NCBI GenBank assembly: GCA_943192975.1
Contig: CALPCJ010000011.1
Location: 1 to 64,000, forward strand
Source: Senimuribacter intestinalis
GTDB taxonomy: Bacteria > Bacillota > Clostridia > Peptostreptococcales > Anaerovoracaceae
Reading direction: 5' to 3'
DNA length: 64,000 nucleotides
The notes under the pieces were generated by a model that worked only from the letters and a program-made list of their open reading frames with translations, was not told where the DNA came from and made no database searches. This document shows positions 61,807-64,000 of the stretch, in pieces. Within the stretch, counting starts at the first letter, position 1. Every line of letters starts with the position of its first letter. The translations under genes were made by a program, and so were the position numbers.

Positions 61807-62610
61807 CTACTCGATCCATCTGACTTCTACATTGACCTTAACCACGTTAAATGCCGTCATGTACTCCACCGTCTCAGCCAGTTTCTGCTGAAACTCTATG
61901 GCGCTTTCCCATATCAGCGCCTGCGCCGATGCCGCTACAGCAATATCAATAATCAAATTATCCGGCGCCGTATTTTCATAAATCTTTAAAACTCTTGAAA
62001 TCCCTTCTGACTCACCTGCTACACAGTCTGCAATATCCTTCATTACCGAGTCGGAAATAAAAAATTCTCCCATATAGCTGAACGTCGGTCTCACCACTGT
62101 CTTTTCCGGTTCCTGAATTTTTCCGCCAATTCCGCGCAAAATCCGAAGAGGGTCCAGAAAATATCCGGCAAAGTCCCGCTTCAACTGCAGAGTCGGTGCC
62201 GGAATGACGTGTTTTCCAAGCATATTCCTCTGCCTGTTTGCCGTCTCCCTTTCCTCTTCTGTAGTAATATCTTCAATATAAATTCGTTGACTGACAGCAG
62301 GCAGACCCAGCCTTGCTACAATCTTGTCCGTCATTTTGTCGCTGGTTCCAATAATTAAGATGGATTTCGGCTCCATCTCCCGAATCCGGTCTGCCACCGT
62401 CTGCGCATGTTCGTCCAGAGTAAACAACGCCGTCTTAATGGCGCCTACCATAGTTTTTTGGCGCTTTGCAGAAATCCCCGCCTCCACGCGATTTTTATAA
62501 ATAAAAAGCCCATCATCAATGATACTTTCAATATTTCTCGCCTTACACAGATGAATCGCCTGATAGGATTTTCCTGTTCCACTTTTCCCCGTCAAAGTAT
62601 AAACTTTCAT
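61807..62610 (-). CDS. P-loop ATPase fused to an Asp23/Gls24-like domain
   Basis: This 267-aa protein begins with a Walker A motif (LTGKSGTGKSYQA) and a nucleotide-binding domain of about 170 residues. Residues about 185-267 resemble the Asp23/Gls24 (DUF322) family: FFISDSVMKDIADCVAGESEGISRV ... FNVVKVNVEVRWIE. Asp23 proteins are linked to envelope stress and to membrane-associated scaffolds. The combination appears in clostridial genomes, usually without an assigned function. The ATG at 62610 is divergent from the ferredoxin gene. Co-transcribed with ogg, which may be chance. Confidence 0.75.
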   Translation of the reverse strand: MKVYTLTGKSGTGKSYQAIHLCKARNIESIIDDGLFIYKNRVEAGISAKRQKTMVGAIKTALFTLDEHAQTVADRIREMEPKSILIIGTSDKMTDKIVARLGLPAVSQRIYIEDITTEEERETANRQRNMLGKHVIPAPTLQLKRDFAGYFLDPLRILRGIGGKIQEPEKTVVRPTFSYMGEFFISDSVMKDIADCVAGESEGISRVLKIYENTAPDNLIIDIAVAASAQALIWESAIEFQQKLAETVEYMTAFNVVKVNVEVRWIE

Positions 62611-62611
62611 C

Positions 62612-62640
62612 TTTACTATTACTTGCCCTTCTGTTATAAT
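62612..62640 (+). promoter_or_regulatory. Promoter of the ferredoxin gene
   Basis: TTTACT (62612-62617), 17-nt spacer, TATAAT (62635-62640). Confidence 0.7.
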
Positions 62641-62680
62641 GGTACTGATTTAAAAAATGTCTTATAAGGAGGATAATATC

Positions 62681-62851
62681 ATGGCTTATAAAATTACAGA
62701 TGCTTGCATCAGCTGTGGCGCATGTGCTGCAGAATGTCCTGTAGAAGCTATCTCCGAAGGCGAAGGTACATATGTAATCGACGCAGACAAATGCATCGAT
62801 TGCGGCGCTTGCGCTGGTGCTTGCCCGGTAGATGCTCCGGTAGAAGGTTAA
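62681..62851 (+). CDS. 2[4Fe-4S] ferredoxin, clostridial type
   Basis: This 56-aa electron carrier has two CxxCxxCxxxCP cluster motifs (CISCGACAAECPVEA and CIDCGACAGACPVDA), typical of clostridial ferredoxins serving hydrogenase, PFOR and similar enzymes. ATG 62681 with AAGGAGG about 8 nt upstream is preferred over the upstream in-frame ATG at 62657. Strong promoter and terminator suggest high expression as a single gene. Confidence 0.97.
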   Translation: MAYKITDACISCGACAAECPVEAISEGEGTYVIDADKCIDCGACAGACPVDAPVEG

Positions 62852-62870
62852 TCGAAAACTAACCAAACTG

Positions 62871-62901
62871 ATAAGGCTGTACCCAAAAGGGACAGCCTTA
62901 T
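62871..62901. terminator. Bidirectional terminator (ferredoxin / rex)
   Basis: ATAAGGCTGT / ACAGCCTTAT stem followed by TTTTC. Confidence 0.85.
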
Positions 62902-62926
62902 TTTCTTTTGCCACGAAACAGCCGCC

Positions 62927-63607
62927 TTACTCTTCTCTTTCTTTCTCCTTCAGCGCTGTTTTCTTTTTCTGAATGTCGTTCATGTGATATGCTAAAGAGT
63001 GAAGGCTGTCAGAAAGATGTACATTTTCCAGCGCCACATGCTTTGGTACTTCAATATCTGTCGGCGCAAAATTCCAAATCCCCTTTACGCCGGCAAAAGA
63101 AAGCTTGTCCGCCACCTCCTGCGCATTTTCTCTGCTGACACAGATGATTCCGATATCAATTTCTTCCTCTTCAACAAATTCCACAATATTTTCGTAGTCC
63201 ATAATTTCCATTCCGTCAAGGTCTTTTCCTATCAGCGTTGGATTAATCTCAAAAACACCGTAGACCTTAAATCCCTGCTTATGAAAATGGGTATATTTTG
63301 CAATTGCCTGTCCCAGATTGCCCGCCCCCATGATAACCATGCGGTACTCTTTATCCAGACCTAAAATTGCGCTGATTTCGTCATAAAGCCCTTCTACGCT
63401 ATAGCCGTAGCCCTGCTGTCCAAAACCTCCGAAGTTATTTAAGTCCTGACGAATCTGAGATGCTGTATAACCAATCAGATTGCTGAATTCTTTGGAGGAA
63501 ATCTTTTCTACACCCTTTTTCTTAAGTTCAATGAGATAACGTCTGTATCTTGGCAGTCTCTTGATGACTGCGTTGGAAATCTTTGCATTTTTCATTTGAC
63601 TAATCAT
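62927..63607 (-). CDS. rex: Redox-sensing repressor Rex
   Basis: This 226-aa repressor senses the NADH/NAD+ ratio and controls fermentation genes. It has an N-terminal winged helix (ISKEFSNLIGYTASQIRQDLNNFG), a Rossmann NAD-binding domain (VIMGAGNLGQAIAKY) and the C-terminal domain-swapping helix (DSLHSLAYHMNDIQ). Start is ATG 63607 or 63595; the ribosome site AGAGG favours 63595, since it directly abuts 63607. Own promoter and terminator. Confidence 0.96.
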   Translation of the reverse strand: MISQMKNAKISNAVIKRLPRYRRYLIELKKKGVEKISSKEFSNLIGYTASQIRQDLNNFGGFGQQGYGYSVEGLYDEISAILGLDKEYRMVIMGAGNLGQAIAKYTHFHKQGFKVYGVFEINPTLIGKDLDGMEIMDYENIVEFVEEEEIDIGIICVSRENAQEVADKLSFAGVKGIWNFAPTDIEVPKHVALENVHLSDSLHSLAYHMNDIQKKKTALKEKEREE

Positions 63608-63617
63608 CCTCTCTCAA

Positions 63618-63646
63618 ATCGTATCACTTTTCTTATGTTATTACAA
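63618..63646 (-). promoter_or_regulatory. Promoter of rex
   Basis: TTGTAA (63641-63646), 17-nt spacer, TACGAT (63618-63623) on the minus strand. Confidence 0.6.
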
Positions 63647-63671
63647 AAAAGCCCGCCATAGGCTGACGGGT
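63645..63671 (-). terminator. Terminator after acpP
   Basis: CCCG...CGGG stem with extra GC pairs, followed by six T residues on the minus strand; it abuts the rex promoter. Confidence 0.75.
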
Positions 63672-63680
63672 TTTCCATAG

Positions 63681-63917
63681 TTATTCCTGTTCACAATTTT
63701 CTTCAACATATCTTACTAAATCGCCTACTAACTGGAACTTCTCTGCATCCTCGTCAGCAATCTCGATATCAAACTCATCTTCGATTGCCATAATAATTTC
63801 TACAGCGTCCAGAGAATCAGCCTCGAGATCCTTCATCATATTGGTATCCATTGTTACCATAGATTCTTCTACATCCAGCTGATCCATAATAATCGATCTA
63901 ATTTTATCAAAAGTCAT
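63681..63917 (-). CDS. acpP: Acyl carrier protein
   Basis: This 78-aa acidic protein has the phosphopantetheine attachment serine in LEADSLDAVEIIMAIEDEF, typical of fatty-acid-synthesis ACP. The start ATG 63917 has GGAGG 6 nt upstream; TTG 63923 would overlap the ribosome site. Promoter TTGCAT-17-TATAAT (63956-63984) lies immediately upstream. It stands alone here; other fatty-acid genes may lie beyond the right edge. Confidence 0.97.
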   Translation of the reverse strand: MTFDKIRSIIMDQLDVEESMVTMDTNMMKDLEADSLDAVEIIMAIEDEFDIEIADEDAEKFQLVGDLVRYVEENCEQE

Positions 63918-63955
63918 AACCAACCTCCATTTGTCGTTACATAATTACAGAATTT

Positions 63956-63984
63956 ATTATAGTAGACTGCCCTATGTAATGCAA
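63956..63984 (-). promoter_or_regulatory. Promoter of acpP
   Basis: TTGCAT (63979-63984), 17-nt spacer, perfect TATAAT (63956-63961) on the minus strand. Confidence 0.75.
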
Positions 63985-64000
63985 GAAAAATTTTGGAATT

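Overview
The window looks like a chromosome segment of a low-to-mid GC, anaerobic Gram-positive bacterium of the class Clostridia (Bacillota). The signs are strong AGGAGG-type ribosome binding sites, TTGACA/TATAAT promoters, a CIRCE-controlled groESL, Rex, a clostridial 2[4Fe-4S] ferredoxin, a minimal two-gene SUF-type Fe-S system, recD2, yhaM and an FHA-SEDS/PBP pair. I cannot name the species. No rRNA, tRNA or CRISPR array was recognised.

Left part (1-28 kb) is mostly housekeeping and mostly on the minus strand: a structured RNA (probably the raiA motif) downstream of comFC; the operon yhaM-cca-recD2-comFC; a VanRS-like two-component system; an FHA-SEDS/transpeptidase pair for the cell wall; fabG; a cation/proton antiporter on the plus strand; a phosphoribosyltransferase; an aminotransferase flanked by two copies of an unfamiliar 51-bp-periodic hairpin repeat; an M20 amidohydrolase with an AbgT transporter; smsC-smsB-mutY; mscL-rarA-DUF1805; and an M18 aminopeptidase.

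The middle part (28-49 kb) is an accessory region built around three paralogous, very large secreted proteins (A 29355-32030 +, B 41391-43973 +, C 45644-48301 -). They share a nearly identical promoter, leader and signal peptide and a nearly identical C-terminal fibronectin-III-like domain, but their middles differ. Fragments of the 3' end of this gene family recur at 29.1, 38.5, 40.2 and 41.3 kb and bracket cargo modules: an AAA-ATPase/DUF234 gene and a Fic/RelB-like pair. A lone tyrosine recombinase lies between the inverted paralogs B and C. An Ig-repeat secreted protein, a lone HipA-like kinase and a KefB-type antiporter lie in the same region. This locus is the best candidate for something not yet described: a surface-protein family acting as a recombination and cargo hotspot.

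The right part (49-64 kb) returns to core functions: groESL; a nine-gene minus-strand operon for peptide uptake and breakdown (Nif3-like protein, RpiR regulator, isoaspartyl dipeptidase, DppBCDF-type ABC transporter, binding protein, creatininase-family hydrolase); an Ogg-type glycosylase with a P-loop/Asp23-like fusion; ferredoxin; rex; and acpP.
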